A stretch of DNA of 64,000 nucleotides, taken from positions 9,488,501 through 9,552,500 of the forward strand of contig JARKIP010000028.1 in NCBI GenBank assembly GCA_029990175.1, read 5' to 3'. A program made the translations under genes and the position numbers. The notes below the pieces were generated by a model. It was not told where the DNA came from and made no database searches. It saw only the letters and a list, made by a program, of their open reading frames with translations. Positions 1 to 11,578 of this stretch are shown here, one piece after another (within the stretch, counting starts at the first letter, position 1; each line of letters starts with the position of its first letter). Origin of the DNA: Petunia secreta (Eukaryota; Streptophyta; Magnoliopsida; Solanales; Solanaceae).

Positions 1-1749
1 ACATTACCTATCTCCTAACTTTTGAATTCTTCAATAGTAGAAAATAATAAGTAACTTCTTACTGTGGATAGTAAAATTAGCATGAAAAAGACAGTGAAAA
101 AGATCAATAACTTGACATGAACTTCAAGCAAAGACACCAAAAGATTCCTCAATCTGATGTTTGATGTTTCTACAAGTGGATTCTATGCTAAGGCATTTCA
201 TATTGTTGATGTTGATTTTGGATGAGGAATGAGCGACTCTGGTTTAATTTTTGAGAGAACTGTCACTATCGATTTCTCCACATCACATAAATTTGAGTTG
301 CTATATAGTAATTAATTCACCATTTTATTCCTTCGCACTTTGATTTTTGGTTGGTCTCTCTACACACACATAACTTCCATCGTTTTCTTTAAAAATTTAT
401 TTGCATACTTCCAAAAAATTAGGGATGATAAAAAATTATGTTTCTTAGTAATTAATTCTAGGATATCTTTAGGTCATGCAATAGCCAGGGGATTGCTTTT
501 TGTGATTTTATTTGGCGATATAATTCACAATGAGGAAAGATTATCTCTGTATGGTTGGAGATGAATAAAAGTGATAAATCAAAAATAATTTGGACCAGGT
601 AAACAATAAGTAGATAATTCACAATGGATTTTTAAAAAGAAACTAAATCCAAAGTATCTTGTAAGTGTGTTTTGTCTAATGATAATTTTCCAATAATGAA
701 AGTTTTTTTTAAGAAAGAATATAATTAACTAAAAAAATTTGATAATAACAATAATCATCGAGTGTGTTTTGGTGAAGCTTAGGAAATTTTTGGTTCATGT
801 TTTGTCAACATGACAACATTTGTCAGTAAAAATTTACAAACGAGAAGTTTAGTAATTTGTGAAAAGTTGTATGTTAGCATTTCTTTTCTTCCTAGTTTAA
901 CAAAATTATTTATCAATATTTTTTTCTAGAACTTGTCTCTACTCTATACTATCAGTTAAGTTTTAAACGGAATACTATGCATTATATTTTTGTTGCATCA
1001 CCACAAAGTATAGCTTAAACAAAGTAATATACCATCATCCAGCCTTATGAAATTTTCCTTCTCAAAAGTAAATATTATAGAAACTCAAACAAAAAAGCTA
1101 GCTTCAAGGACGAACTTAATTCATAAATCATCAAATTATAAAAGTAAGTCAAATAACACAACTATGATATGTTATTGGCTTCTTTAGCCATGCAAGCAAG
1201 GGTTATTGGTATGCCAATTCCTTCGTGCTGATCTGAAGTTCTGAACTCCCAACAATGTTGAAGTTGTGGATTATGCCTTTGATTTACACTGGAAAAGATA
1301 AATTAACGTATTGGATATGAATATTACAGAACTTTTGGAATTATTCTATAATGTTAGAAGAATGATGGAAATAAATATAAGAGGACGAAGGGCAAGTTTT
1401 TACGGCAACCATATGACTTTAATGCTATAATGTTTGGAATTTGGAATTATGCTATATTGTTTTATGACTTCAATTCCTTATTAAATTTTTTTATTTTTTA
1501 AAAATTGGACTCCTAATTAATATACTATGGTTTATCTTCTATAGTTAAATTAATTAGACTTGGTTTAAACACCCGGTGCGGGTAAGTTTTTACCCTCTAT
1601 ATTCTCACAGTTTGCACTCTATAATCGTGTTTTCTCCATTATTCACAGAGAATCATTGTAAATTTTTCTCCTTATAGTTTATGAATGAATTAATATTACA
1701 TTATTAATCTATACATATATTCATTTAAAACACGTTGCATATATTGGTA

Positions 1750-1985
1750 TATAATTAAGTTATTCTGGTATATTATATACTGATATACGGCATACATATA
1801 TGGTAAATCATTTTATATTATTAGTATGTTTTATACTATATTCCTTTGAAACATTGATTAAGTTATTCTAATATACCATAAACTGATATACGGTATACGT
1901 ATATGGTAAACCATTAATATACCTATAATATATATTATATTATTAGTATATTATCTTAAATAATCCTAATAAACTAGTATATACG
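1750..1985. repeat. Two-copy direct duplication, AT-rich, about 115 bp unit
   Basis: Two diverged copies can be aligned by eye. Each holds an 'aagttattct' start, a 'ctgatatacgg' core, a 'atatggtaaa' segment and an AT-rich tail. The function is unknown; it may be a simple local duplication. Confidence 0.45.
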
Positions 1986-3885
1986 AGTATCTAGTAAATC
2001 ATTAAAAGTTCCATGATGTACGTACCATTATTGGAAATACCACCACATAATTTGAAGTTAAAAATTGTTATGCACGTAGTAATAGTTGGAGTTCTGGGTT
2101 ATGAAATCGAATCTTATCTTTTTGTGGGATATTGATTACTTAACTGTTTTAGAGGATATAAATCCTACTTTATAGGCATTATAAATCTAAGTGGAGTAAA
2201 AGTAGGAAATTAATCAATTGGTATATTAGAAAATAAGATATTAAAAAGTGGTAAAAAGCTCCAGAAAATGGTATAATCGAAATTCAAAAATATTTTGTGG
2301 TATTTGTTGAAATAAGATCTTTATAAGTTGTCTTCGGTGTGATTTTCCCTTTAATATGATCCATTCAAAAATTTAGATTTTCTAGTAATAATTTAACTTT
2401 ATTTTTGGTAATTAATACTACATCTAACTTTGGAGTGTGAAATTTCAGCTACAACCAAAAAATTGACCTTTACAAAGAGACATACCATTAGTTTCACAAT
2501 TATCAATTCGCTATTATAATTATGGGATGACTTTGTACGGGTTAATTTGAGCCTTTCTTTTACATTAATTTTTGTACTAGTAATTGCATGGAGTATGGAA
2601 TATGGAGTACTCTAATCAGTCTTTTCAATCCTTATCCAGGAATTGATGATCGAAATCATGCAAATTATTAGTATTTTTTAATGGCTCACAATTTTTCGAC
2701 GAAAAGAAAAAGATGCAAATGCTGAATATAATCAAAAGAAAGCATCGAACAACATCTGTCCATTCATAGACTTGTTACCTAGAATCTCACAACCAGAACT
2801 ATTTACATATAAATTTTTTTCCCCATACTAGTAGGGAGTAGTAATCCTTTTTTTTTTTTCCTTTTTTTTTTTTTTTTTGAGTAACAGTGGATCCATAACA
2901 AAGAAGATTTTTGATCAATAGCTGGAACTCTAATATTTCATTTATTTATATATAAATAGTTGGTTGAACAATGATTTGCCTTTTTTATGTACCTAAACTG
3001 AAAAAAAAAATGGAGTAATGAAATATTATAGGTCCAACAAGACCTCTTTGTACATCATTCAGTTAATCTTTGAATTTTCACATTTTATGATATGTCATTA
3101 TATTCAGTTTTGTTCCAACAGCTCTAATATACGTCAAGTCGTCAACTAAAATAGCCACAAATCAACGAATGAGTGAATTTTACTAGTTATAAAAGACCTT
3201 TTCATAAATTAGATAGAGGAAAATGAAAGTGTGAGTGTCTCTAGTATTTGTGGGTCTTTTGGAATGAGATTTGAACACCTAAATTGTTTGATTCTTTTAA
3301 GTAGTACTAGTTAGTTTATCAGTCATGTCAAATTGACATTTTTATAAGTTGATAAACTTTCTTCACCTAGTATAAATTAAAGTTTAGGTACTGTAATTGA
3401 GTGGATAATGCCCGATCAAACTTATGTGCTTATTAGTTCTTTACATATTGTTTTTTCTTGAGAATGCATAACAAGTCTCTCTTTTATTTGCTCTTTCAAA
3501 ACATGAAATGTTAATGTAACACTGTAATTCCTATTCCAACTTTACATTTTTTTTTCAATTTCGTGAAAGACTTGTGGTCACATCCATATTGTACTAGCAA
3601 AAACAGCGCAGAGTAAAAATAATTCAACCTCATTATTCTTGTAGCAAAAAATGCTTTAATTTGTCGGTGGAACACTGGAACTGTTAATTATGGTCCATGA
3701 CTATGTCATGTTAGATTCTTCACATTCCACAATGAAACATTATACTACTAATTCTACCAATGTAACGTCAGTATTTTGGGAACAACCTCGTATTTCTCTA
3801 GAATAATGAACTGCACAAATATTTGGTTGTGTATTCCTAACATTAATGAAGTAGACATACAAATATAGTGATGCATTTCCCAGGG

Positions 3886-3892
3886 TATAAAG
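3886..3892 (+). promoter_or_regulatory. Candidate TATA box of the FRO gene
   Basis: The sequence TATAAAG lies about 185 bp upstream of the FRO start codon. This allows a 5' untranslated leader of about 150 nt. Several other AT-rich TATA-like strings exist nearby, for example near 4002, so the assignment is tentative. Confidence 0.3.
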
Positions 3893-4075
3893 AGCTTAAT
3901 TTTTGTGTGGTCCAATATTTTTGTGGCTCCATTTCTGCCAGATATATTTGCTGCTTAAATTCTGTACATATTCTACTTTGGTTTCTTGTGAACCTTTCTT
4001 GTATATATTGTAACTACTTTTGCGATTGTTGATATAGGCCAACAAAGTGTAGTACTTGTTGCTAGCTTAGAAGTT

Positions 4076-7000
4076 ATGGGTGAATATTCAGGCCAAGAAC
4101 CTCTTCTTTTGAAGAAAGAAGATGACTTCAACTACCTCAAGAAGACACCATTTTGGATATCATCAACAAAGTTAATTCTCAAAGTAGTAATGTGGATGAT
4201 CTTCATTGCATGGGCAACTTTTCTTTTCTTATTGCCTGCAAATTTCATGGCTGAATTGCAAGGGATATGTGTTCGAGCTACCAAGGAAACTATTTTTGGA
4301 ACTACTGGTTTGTTTCAAACTTGAAAATTTCTTGCTTTTGTATATGCTGTATCATAGTAATTTCGTTTTGTATTGAACTGCAGGAAGCATATTCTTGATA
4401 TACAGTTTCCCAATTCTAATAATTGCGTTTCTTGCAATTATTCGTCTTGTTCTCACTGGTGAAGATGAGCCTACAGTGTATGTATATGATCTGCTAGCTT
4501 GATTTCTTAGTTGTTACTAGAAGTTGGTGCATTTTCATGATCAGCTAGATAGTGGAAATTTCATGAATTTTAAATTGTTGTTGTAGGAAGAAGACTACAA
4601 AAGGACCAAGTTTTCGGTTGTGGACATTTCCTGTTTTGGTGGATGGACCATTTGGGGTTGTTACAGCTGCAGAAATTATTGGAGTTATACTCTTCTCAGT
4701 GTACATAATCTGGGCTGTTATTATGTACACTATACGGAATATTGACACCTTATCCGGGTTTCACGTAGAGGAGACGAATAGAAGGTTCGCCATGATCATG
4801 TCATTTTCTTGTTTAAGTTTTGTTGATTTATCGATTTATATGTGGTTGTTTCCCATAGTAATGACATTCACCATGTTCAAGATCGTCAAACTTCTAGTTC
4901 TGCAGATTTAGGCCTATTGATATCTATAGTTTAGACCATGTTATTCTGGCTTGACAAAATAATCATCTTTTCAGAGATTTCAGTTAGCTCAACTCCTTCA
5001 TATATACATGTATGGCATATCCATAGTAATTCTTTATTCGATCTCCAAAAGGACTACATGATATGCTTCCTTAAAGCTTTTTATTTAGCATTCTTATGAC
5101 CCTCAGCCGCTCTATATTCAGAATGGTTGCAATCCATAATCTCCTTAGTTCAGATTTTGGTAATTCTTTCAGTAAAAGAAACGATCTTCTTAATTCATTT
5201 TCTGCACATCATCTAGTCTGCCCTTGATATTAAATTGGGAAAGGAGATTGATTGTCAATTCTTTTTCTCTGTCCTCTCTTTTTTGTCACCCTTATAACAA
5301 ATTTGTGCATCTTGTTAAATACAAAAAGAATATCATGTGAAAGGCTTTAAGCGACGTGGTTTATGCAGTTACAGCCACACAGTTCAATTCTCAGACTTAG
5401 AACCAGTTCATAGTTGTTTGATCTGAGGGCTGCTCTAATAGCCAGCTCTTCTTTTTCTAATTACAATTTTTGCGTCATTTACTAATTATGCGTTTATAAA
5501 TTTTTCAGTGCTCTGTTCCTTGATCTAACTGGCCTTCGTTTTGGATTCATTGGATTAGTGTGCTTAGCATTTTTGTTTCTGCCTGTTGCACGGGGTTCAG
5601 TTCTTCTTCGAGCTATAGATATCCCCTTTGAACATGCCACTAGATATCATGTTTGGTTGGGACATCTTACGATGGCTCTTTTTAGCCTTCATGGTCTCTG
5701 CTATGTGATTAGTTGGGCAATGCGAGGGCGCCTTATAGAGGAGGTGAGTTCTATAACTGATAATTCATCTGCCTAGCATATAGAGATCTTTTTGTATTTA
5801 GTTGTTATATAAGTATTAAAGGACCTTCATCACATGTTTAATACAGCTACTTGAGTGGAAAAGCATAGGAATAGCCAATCTTCCTGGAGTTATCAGCCTT
5901 GCAGCTGGTTTATTGATGTGGGTGACATCACTTCCTGGTGTAAGGAGAAAAAACTTTGAATTGTTCTTCTATACACACCAATTATATGTGGTGTTCGTGG
6001 TGTTCTTTGCCTTGCATGTTGGCGACTTCATCTTCATGATAGCTGGTGCTGGAATCTTCCTGTTCATGCTTGATCGGTTCCTTAGATTCTGGCAGTCGCG
6101 GAAGACTGTTGACATACTTTCAGCCACATGTTTTCCTTGTGGAACCGTTGAGATTGTTCTTTCAAAACCTGCAAGTAAAATATAAATCTTTGGCTCAATT
6201 GATTTTCACTAGTGGAATTTTTCCGTGATTCTAATAATTCTTCTCTCACAATGTAGATTTACATTACAACGCCCTTGGCTGGATATTTTTACAAATACGC
6301 GAGTTATCCTGGCTGCAGTGGCACCCTTTCAGTGTCTCCTCTAGTCCCCTTGATGGGAAACATCATATTGCAATTCTCATAAAGGTTCTTGGAGATTGGA
6401 CTGAGAAACTGAAGGGGCGTATCTTGAATCTCTCTGTTGAGCAATCTGAGATGGAGCCCCTTTTGCAGCATAACAGCAAAATAACTGCATCTGTTGAAGG
6501 TCCTTATGGCCATGAATCGCCGTATCATTTAACGTATGTAAAGTGCAGCATTATCTGCTGAGTGTTTAATTCTATTGTCCAGTACTAAGTCATTGGCTAA
6601 TCAATTTGGCTTAACCATGTTCCCTCTCAGGTATGAAAATCTCATTCTGGTGGCAGGTGGAATAGGAATTTCCCCTTTCCTAGCTATCCTAAGTGATATC
6701 CTCCACCGAATCAATGATAGAAGACCTTGCTTGCCAAGAAATGTACTAATAGTGTGGGCTATAAAAAAGACAGATGAGCTTCCACTTCTTGAGACTGTTG
6801 ACATGCAGGCAATCTGTCCACTTTTCTCTGATAAACTGAATCTGGAGATTCAAACATTTGTGACTCGAGAATCTCAGCCTTCGCTGGTAGGTTCAGTTTT
6901 TCCTGTTCTCATTCTGTTTATGTATCATCACCCCATTTACATGTGTTAATTGTTATCACGCACTTTTTCGCTCAGGAGGAGGGGAAAACACCCAAAGTAA

Positions 7001-7662
7001 TGCACCCCTCAATCTGTCCTGGCTTCAAGGGATGTCAAATGTCTAGTTTGGTTGGTACTGGAAATGTTGTATGGTCTGGAATATATGTCATAGCATCCAC
7101 CATTGGGTTGGTAATCACTGTAGCATTGCTGAACATTTTCTACGTAAATCCATTCAATGTATATTACTGGTGGTACAAGGGGCTTTTGTTGATTGGATGC
7201 ATGGCTGCAAGTGTTGTTATTTTTGGGGGTCTAGTGATTGCCTTATGGCATCTTTGGGAGAGGAAAACGTCTTTGAAGGAGGAACCAGAGGACGCCAACA
7301 AGAAAGTTGACATCCTGCAGCAAAATGAGGCCGATTTACAGAACAATCTTGAACAAGCTCGATTTGTCAATAATGTTCGATACGGTCAAAGACCAGATTT
7401 CCAAGGTATGTTCAGAAGCAATATTTGAACTTTACAATGTCTTACTTCCTCTTTGTATTCTTGACAATGTGTTTTAACTTCTTTTTCTGCAGAAATATTT
7501 GGATCACATGCAAAGAGTTGGGGAAGTGTAGATATTGGTGTCATAGTGTGTGGTCCTCCTACTCTTCAGACCACTGTGGCTAAAGAGTGCAGAAGACAGA
7601 ACTTGCAAAGAAGAGGGCATGAGGCAATTTTCCATTTCAACAGCCACAGTTTTGACCTCTAG
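4076..7662 (+). CDS. FRO7-like: Ferric-chelate reductase / ferric reductase oxidase, FRO6/FRO7-like, nine exons
   Basis: FRO proteins are membrane flavocytochromes that pass electrons from NAD(P)H through FAD and two hemes to Fe(III)-chelates (or Cu(II)). FRO6 acts at the plasma membrane and FRO7 in chloroplasts. Exons by splice consensus and frame: 4076-4307, 4384-4477, 4587-4784, 5509-5743, 5847-6174, 6257-6533, 6631-6886, 6976-7405, 7493-7662. They total 2220 nt and encode about 739 aa, in the family's 700-750 aa range, with no internal stop. Visible features: N-terminal membrane segments; a ferric-reductase core with heme-ligand histidines in 'HVWLGH' (about 222-227) and at about 297 and 310; FAD-binding 'HPFSVSS' (about 385); nucleotide-binding 'VAGGIGISPF' (about 462); a second membrane block near 570-640; 'IVCGPP' near the C-terminus. 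The ending HFNSHSFDL and the start motif fit my recollection of FRO6/FRO7 rather than root FRO2. Whether it acts in chloroplast or plasma membrane cannot be told. Confidence 0.93.
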
Positions 7663-8547
7663 ATTACCCCCGTAAGCATCCGGTAGCTCGCATAAGGAGT
7701 ACTTATTACTGCTCAAATGGGAAAAAGGATGGTATCAGCTAGTTTATATTTGATCCTTGTAGAATGTATTTGTGCCTTGTGGTATTTATTATCCATTTCC
7801 AAATCATTGTAAATACAGCTTTAGCAATTAGCAATATCACCTATATTACCAGAAACTACATAAACTTGAAGCCTAAATGAATATTTCTGAATTCCACAAA
7901 ATAGTATGTCTTTATCTGCTTTATTTTTGGCTTTTCCAACAACTCTATTAAAGATGCTGTTCTGTGTAACACTGTTTTGGCAAAAATTTATGTCCATAGA
8001 AAGTTATGTTGAAACAATTCCATTCTGCAATTCAATTAGCATGATTGTGGTGTTTAACACTGCTTGACTCCCGTTAACCATGATATACTGTCCACTACTC
8101 GAGCCTAAAAGGTCGGATTTTTTCTCCGAAAAGCTAAACCAATCATACAAGTAGACTTCATTTGAGCTGTCCACAGGTTTATCAATCAATATGTCTATCC
8201 AATAACATATCAGCTTGTATATAATGAAAAAGACCTCTAATATGAACTGCAAGCAAAGACACTGAAAGGTCCTACAAAATTTAGTACTTGTGAATTAGAT
8301 TTTTTTAAGTTTGTATATTCAAATTGACTCTGGCAAATTTTGAGTGCTTCTGGACAGTTTTTGGGTTTATTATTCACAAAAAATTTTCAGTACCCCACAA
8401 ACTTCAGTTTATTGTATGTCTCAAATTTAAAGTTCACCCTTCCATTATCCCATTTTCACTGTCACTCTTATCTTTTCTTTGCGGACATTTATTTGCACTC
8501 TTCCAAAAGCTATAGGCTTATTAAGAATTTGTGTTTTCATGTTAACC
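7663..8547. other. 3' flank of the FRO gene, no gene seen
   Basis: It holds the presumed 3' UTR; transcription could end in the AT-rich region around 7750-7860, but no strong polyadenylation signal stands out. Further on, 8218-8275 resembles bases 80-155 of the window. The last 8 bases (8548-8555) are the left target-site duplication of the next element. Confidence 0.5.
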
Positions 8548-8555
8548 AATTTTAA

Positions 8556-8830
8556 GGGGTAATTTTCATAAATGGTCACACAACCATGAGTTTTTTGTAT
8601 TGAAATCACACAATTTTTTTTACTTATCAAAAAGTCACACTGCTATTACCTTCATAATCAGATTGTCACAATAGCTGGAAAATACAACTTCCGGCGGACT
8701 TTTTGTATATATATTTTTTTTAATTTTTACCATTTTTTCTTTTTTGCGCAAATAACCATTAGCAAAAACAAGCAAATGAATATTTACCAATAGGCTCTTG
8801 ATTAATTTTTTACATTATATATATATATAA
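8556..8830. repeat. Left terminal inverted repeat
   Basis: It pairs with 17728-18005 in reverse complement. Shared blocks include 'tgtgaccattt', 'ttatgaaggtaatag', 'agtgtgactttt', a 'cggaa' block, 'gttatttg' and 'tattggt'. The match weakens inward at a (TA)n-like run near 8812-8830, where the viral insertion begins. Confidence 0.75.
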
Positions 8831-8869
8831 AAAGTAATTATTACATCAGCATGACAAAGCTGACAAAGA

Positions 8870-9255
8870 TGTACACAATTATTACATCAGCATAACAAAA
8901 CATGACATCAACTAAAGCTGGCATCATCCATGACCTCAGCAAGCATTAGCAAGATAAAGTTGACATCATCCATGACATCAACAAGCATTAACAAGAGTTG
9001 ACATCATCCATGACATCAACAAGCATTAGCAAGATATTTCACGTATTTTTTGCTACAAATGCCCCCCACTATCACTTGTAAAAACACACACCACTTCTAC
9101 TACATCATTCACAATATCCTCCCTCTCTCTCTAGAATTGGTTAGAGTTCTATCCCTCTAGCTTTGTAATATTTTCAAGTTTAATATAATCTTTTTATATT
9201 AAATTTATCTCTGATAATTATACTGTGAATTTCATGCATATGGTCGGTCTTACCG
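8870..9255. repeat. Left arm of the inverted duplication of the viral promoter/leader
   Basis: It is a near-perfect reverse complement of 9488-9883, apart from small differences at the outer end. It contains several copies of 'tgacatcatccatgacatc'-type enhancer-like repeats and the transcribed leader. Its TATA position reads TACAAATG on the plus strand, so this copy has lost the TATA box present in the other arm. Confidence 0.88.
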
Positions 9256-9302
9256 CCTGATTTAAAGGGAAGCGAACCCCCTAAATAAAAATGAAGAAAT
9301 AA

Positions 9303-9430
9303 AGGGAAGTAAGGACAGGAAGCAAGTGCAGATTAATTAATTAATTAATTAATTAATTAAGTTAGTAATTAGGTGGACAGGAAGCAAGTGCAGATTAATT
9401 AATTAATTAATTAAGTTAGTAATTAGGTGG
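9303..9430. repeat. Two-copy tandem repeat (about 60 bp) with TTAA runs in the hairpin loop
   Basis: The unit 'gacaggaagcaagtgcag' + (attaatta)n + 'gttagtaattaggtgg' occurs twice in a row. The TTAA run differs in length between the copies. It forms most of the spacer between the two promoter arms. Confidence 0.8.
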
Positions 9431-9487
9431 CAGTGCCAACCATATATAATATTTAATGCAAAAAATTAAATATGCAATGCAGTAAGT

Positions 9488-9883
9488 AAATCAAGCGGTA
9501 AGACCGACCATATGCATGAAATTCACAGTATTATTATCAGAGATAAATTTAATATAAAAAGATTATATTAAACTTGAAAATATTACAAAGCTAGAGGGAT
9601 AGAACTCTAACCAATTTTAGAGAGAGAGAGAGATGATATTGTGAATGAGGTAGTAGAAGTGGTGTGTGTTTTTACAAGTGATAGTGGGGGGTATTTATAG
9701 CAAAAAATACATGAAATATCTTGCTAATGCTTGTTGATGTCATGGATGATGTCAACTCTTGTTAATGCTTGTTGATGTCATGGATGATGTCAACTTTATC
9801 TTGCTACTGCTTGCTGTGATCATGGATGATGTCAGCTTTAATTGATGTCATGTTTTGTCATGCTGATGTAATAATTGTGTGCA
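9488..9883. repeat. Right arm of the inverted duplication of the viral promoter/leader
   Basis: It is the reverse-complement partner of 8870-9255, with a spacer of about 230 bp. On the minus strand, which is the viral sense strand, it keeps an intact TATAAATA and the adjacent leader. It lies directly 3' of the last viral open frame, where a caulimovirid pregenomic promoter is expected. Confidence 0.88.
9692..9699 (-). promoter_or_regulatory. TATA box of the presumed viral pregenomic RNA promoter
   Basis: The minus strand reads TATAAATA. It is preceded by repeated TGACATCA-like motifs (about 9730-9860) that resemble the TGACG-type (as-1) enhancers of caulimovirid promoters, and followed by a CT-rich leader. 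Whether it is active in the plant is unknown. Confidence 0.6.
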
Positions 9884-10086
9884 TAAAAAATGATGACACC
9901 TTGATGTCATGCTTGCGCATTTTGATTATTCATCTGCTAAGTCATAATCAGGGTCTTCTTCTTCTTCTTCTTCTAAAGATGGTTGAGATTTCTGGCTGGA
10001 GGATCCAGCTTTAAGTTGTTGCAGGATTAATTCCATTTATTCAATGAAATCTCCTTTATTGCTAGAGCTGGCTAACTGTGCAGCTG

Positions 10087-11475
10087 CTATTGATTTTTGT
10101 TGAAAAATGAGTATTGGACAGCATCTGTTGGAGACAAATACTTTGGATTCTCTAGGAACCATTTTTCTAAAGCCGGAACATAGGCTTCGGATGGATTCCA
10201 GTTCTTGTACCATTTGGTGTGACCTTGAAGGGCTAACCATGGTAGTCCTTTGTGTCCTTCTGGCTTATGAAAAGAAAATTTTTGGGAATAGATCCACGGA
10301 AGGTGAAATCTATGGGAAAATTGGAGTAGCACAGGTATCTGTTGTTAACTAAAGAACCCAGTACTGAAGTATTCATATCCTTCTTTAACTAAAGGGGGAA
10401 GGATTTCAATTTTGTGTCCATATACAAGCCACCATTGATGTATGAACCATTGAGAAAATTCAGAGACTAATTGGTTACCCCAAAGGATAAACCAAGAGTG
10501 TTTTCCTAAGTGATTTTGAAAAGTGAAGGCGTTCATCCAGGCAGCCTTGTAGTCGTAATAATTAAAATATTGAGGTCAAAAAGGTTGGGAAATTTTTTTT
10601 ATATTTGGTTGGATGTGTCCCCCATTCTTTCGGCGAGATTATTTTATTAATCCACACCGTGGTATGGGTAACATATCCCTGGGTTTGCTTATCCTTGTAG
10701 GGTTTGAATAAGCAAGATTTGGTATCCGCAAGGATAAATTCATAAAATTTCTTTCACGAGTTTCTTGTATGAAATTTGCTGGTGAGCTAAGCATTTGACT
10801 AGCTACTTCTTGAGGGTTTGAATGCCAAAATTCTGGCTCAATTTGGGTAAGAGGATAGACATTGTCATTTTTAAAGTAGGTTGGTTCCTCAGGGGAGGAA
10901 CTTTTGAATGAAGAAATTGGTTGTGGCACTAGTGAAGAAAGTGCATGTTTGGGTGCTGAATACACTGTGCTTGTGCTCTGTGTGTTGAGGTTTTTGGCCA
11001 CCACTGGTGTCTGTGTGGTGCTTTTAGCAGCCGCAGAGGAAGAAGAAGATGCGTGGCCTGAGGCCGCCACAGTGGAACATAAATTTTTAAATACAATAAA
11101 TTATTTTCTTATTTTAGGATCATTTATGGTTGCTTTAATTCCCATAAGCTTACACCAATTTAAGAAGTCTGTATCTGACCAGGAGTCAGATGATGTTTGT
11201 GCAGGTTGATTTTCTTCTTATTCAACTAAATCTGCCCATTTTTTTGGGCTTTCAATTGAAATTGGTTCTGCCTTTTCCAGGAGATATGATGGGTGTATTC
11301 CCTTCATAGCATAGTCTGCTGGAGTTTGATATCTTGGCTGATTTGGGTCAGCCACATCCTTTGAAAGTTGCTTGGAGGCAACTGAAATTGTTTGCTGTTG
11401 AGAGACAGCTTTATCTTGTTTGTTTTCCTCCGGAGGAGGAAATGCTGGGAGTTCTTCTTTCTTTTTTCTGGGCAT
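10087..11475 (-). pseudogene. 3' open frame of the pararetrovirus (ORF4-like), broken by in-frame stops
   Basis: The four minus-strand open segments 11475-11218, 11070-10639, 10536-10345 and 10332-10087 all lie in one reading frame. The stops that end the first three segments (11218, 10639, 10345) are TAA; the last (10087) is TAG. The region is thus one former open frame of up to about 460 codons, decayed by nonsense changes rather than frameshifts. The first ATG is at 11475, followed by a lysine-rich start; later parts are Ser/Pro/Gln-rich, then rich in aromatic residues. The role of this frame in solendoviruses is not established. The assignment is by position after RNase H and by single-frame continuity. 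Confidence 0.65.
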
Positions 11476-11578
11476 GTTATCTTCCCTGCAAGAATTCTCG
11501 AGTGAGAAAATCTGGAATAGAGTTTGAGCTCCCTTTGATATATTTTATATCAAAATCAAAAATAGATAAAATAGCTTG

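Larger units (their letters stand above)
1..4075. other. AT-rich intergenic region upstream of the FRO gene
   Basis: No convincing coding sequence is visible; short open frames lack recognisable protein features and typical start context. The stretch is AT-rich with poly-T/poly-A runs (for example near 2850-2880) and a duplicated segment at 1.75-1.98 kb. Bases about 80-155 resemble the 3' flank of the FRO gene at about 8218-8275. That would fit the remains of the 3' flank of an upstream tandem paralog, but this is inference. Confidence 0.6.

Noticed and set aside
8445..8630. 61-codon minus-strand frame spanning the transposon edge
   Set aside because: It crosses the target duplication and TIR and has no support.
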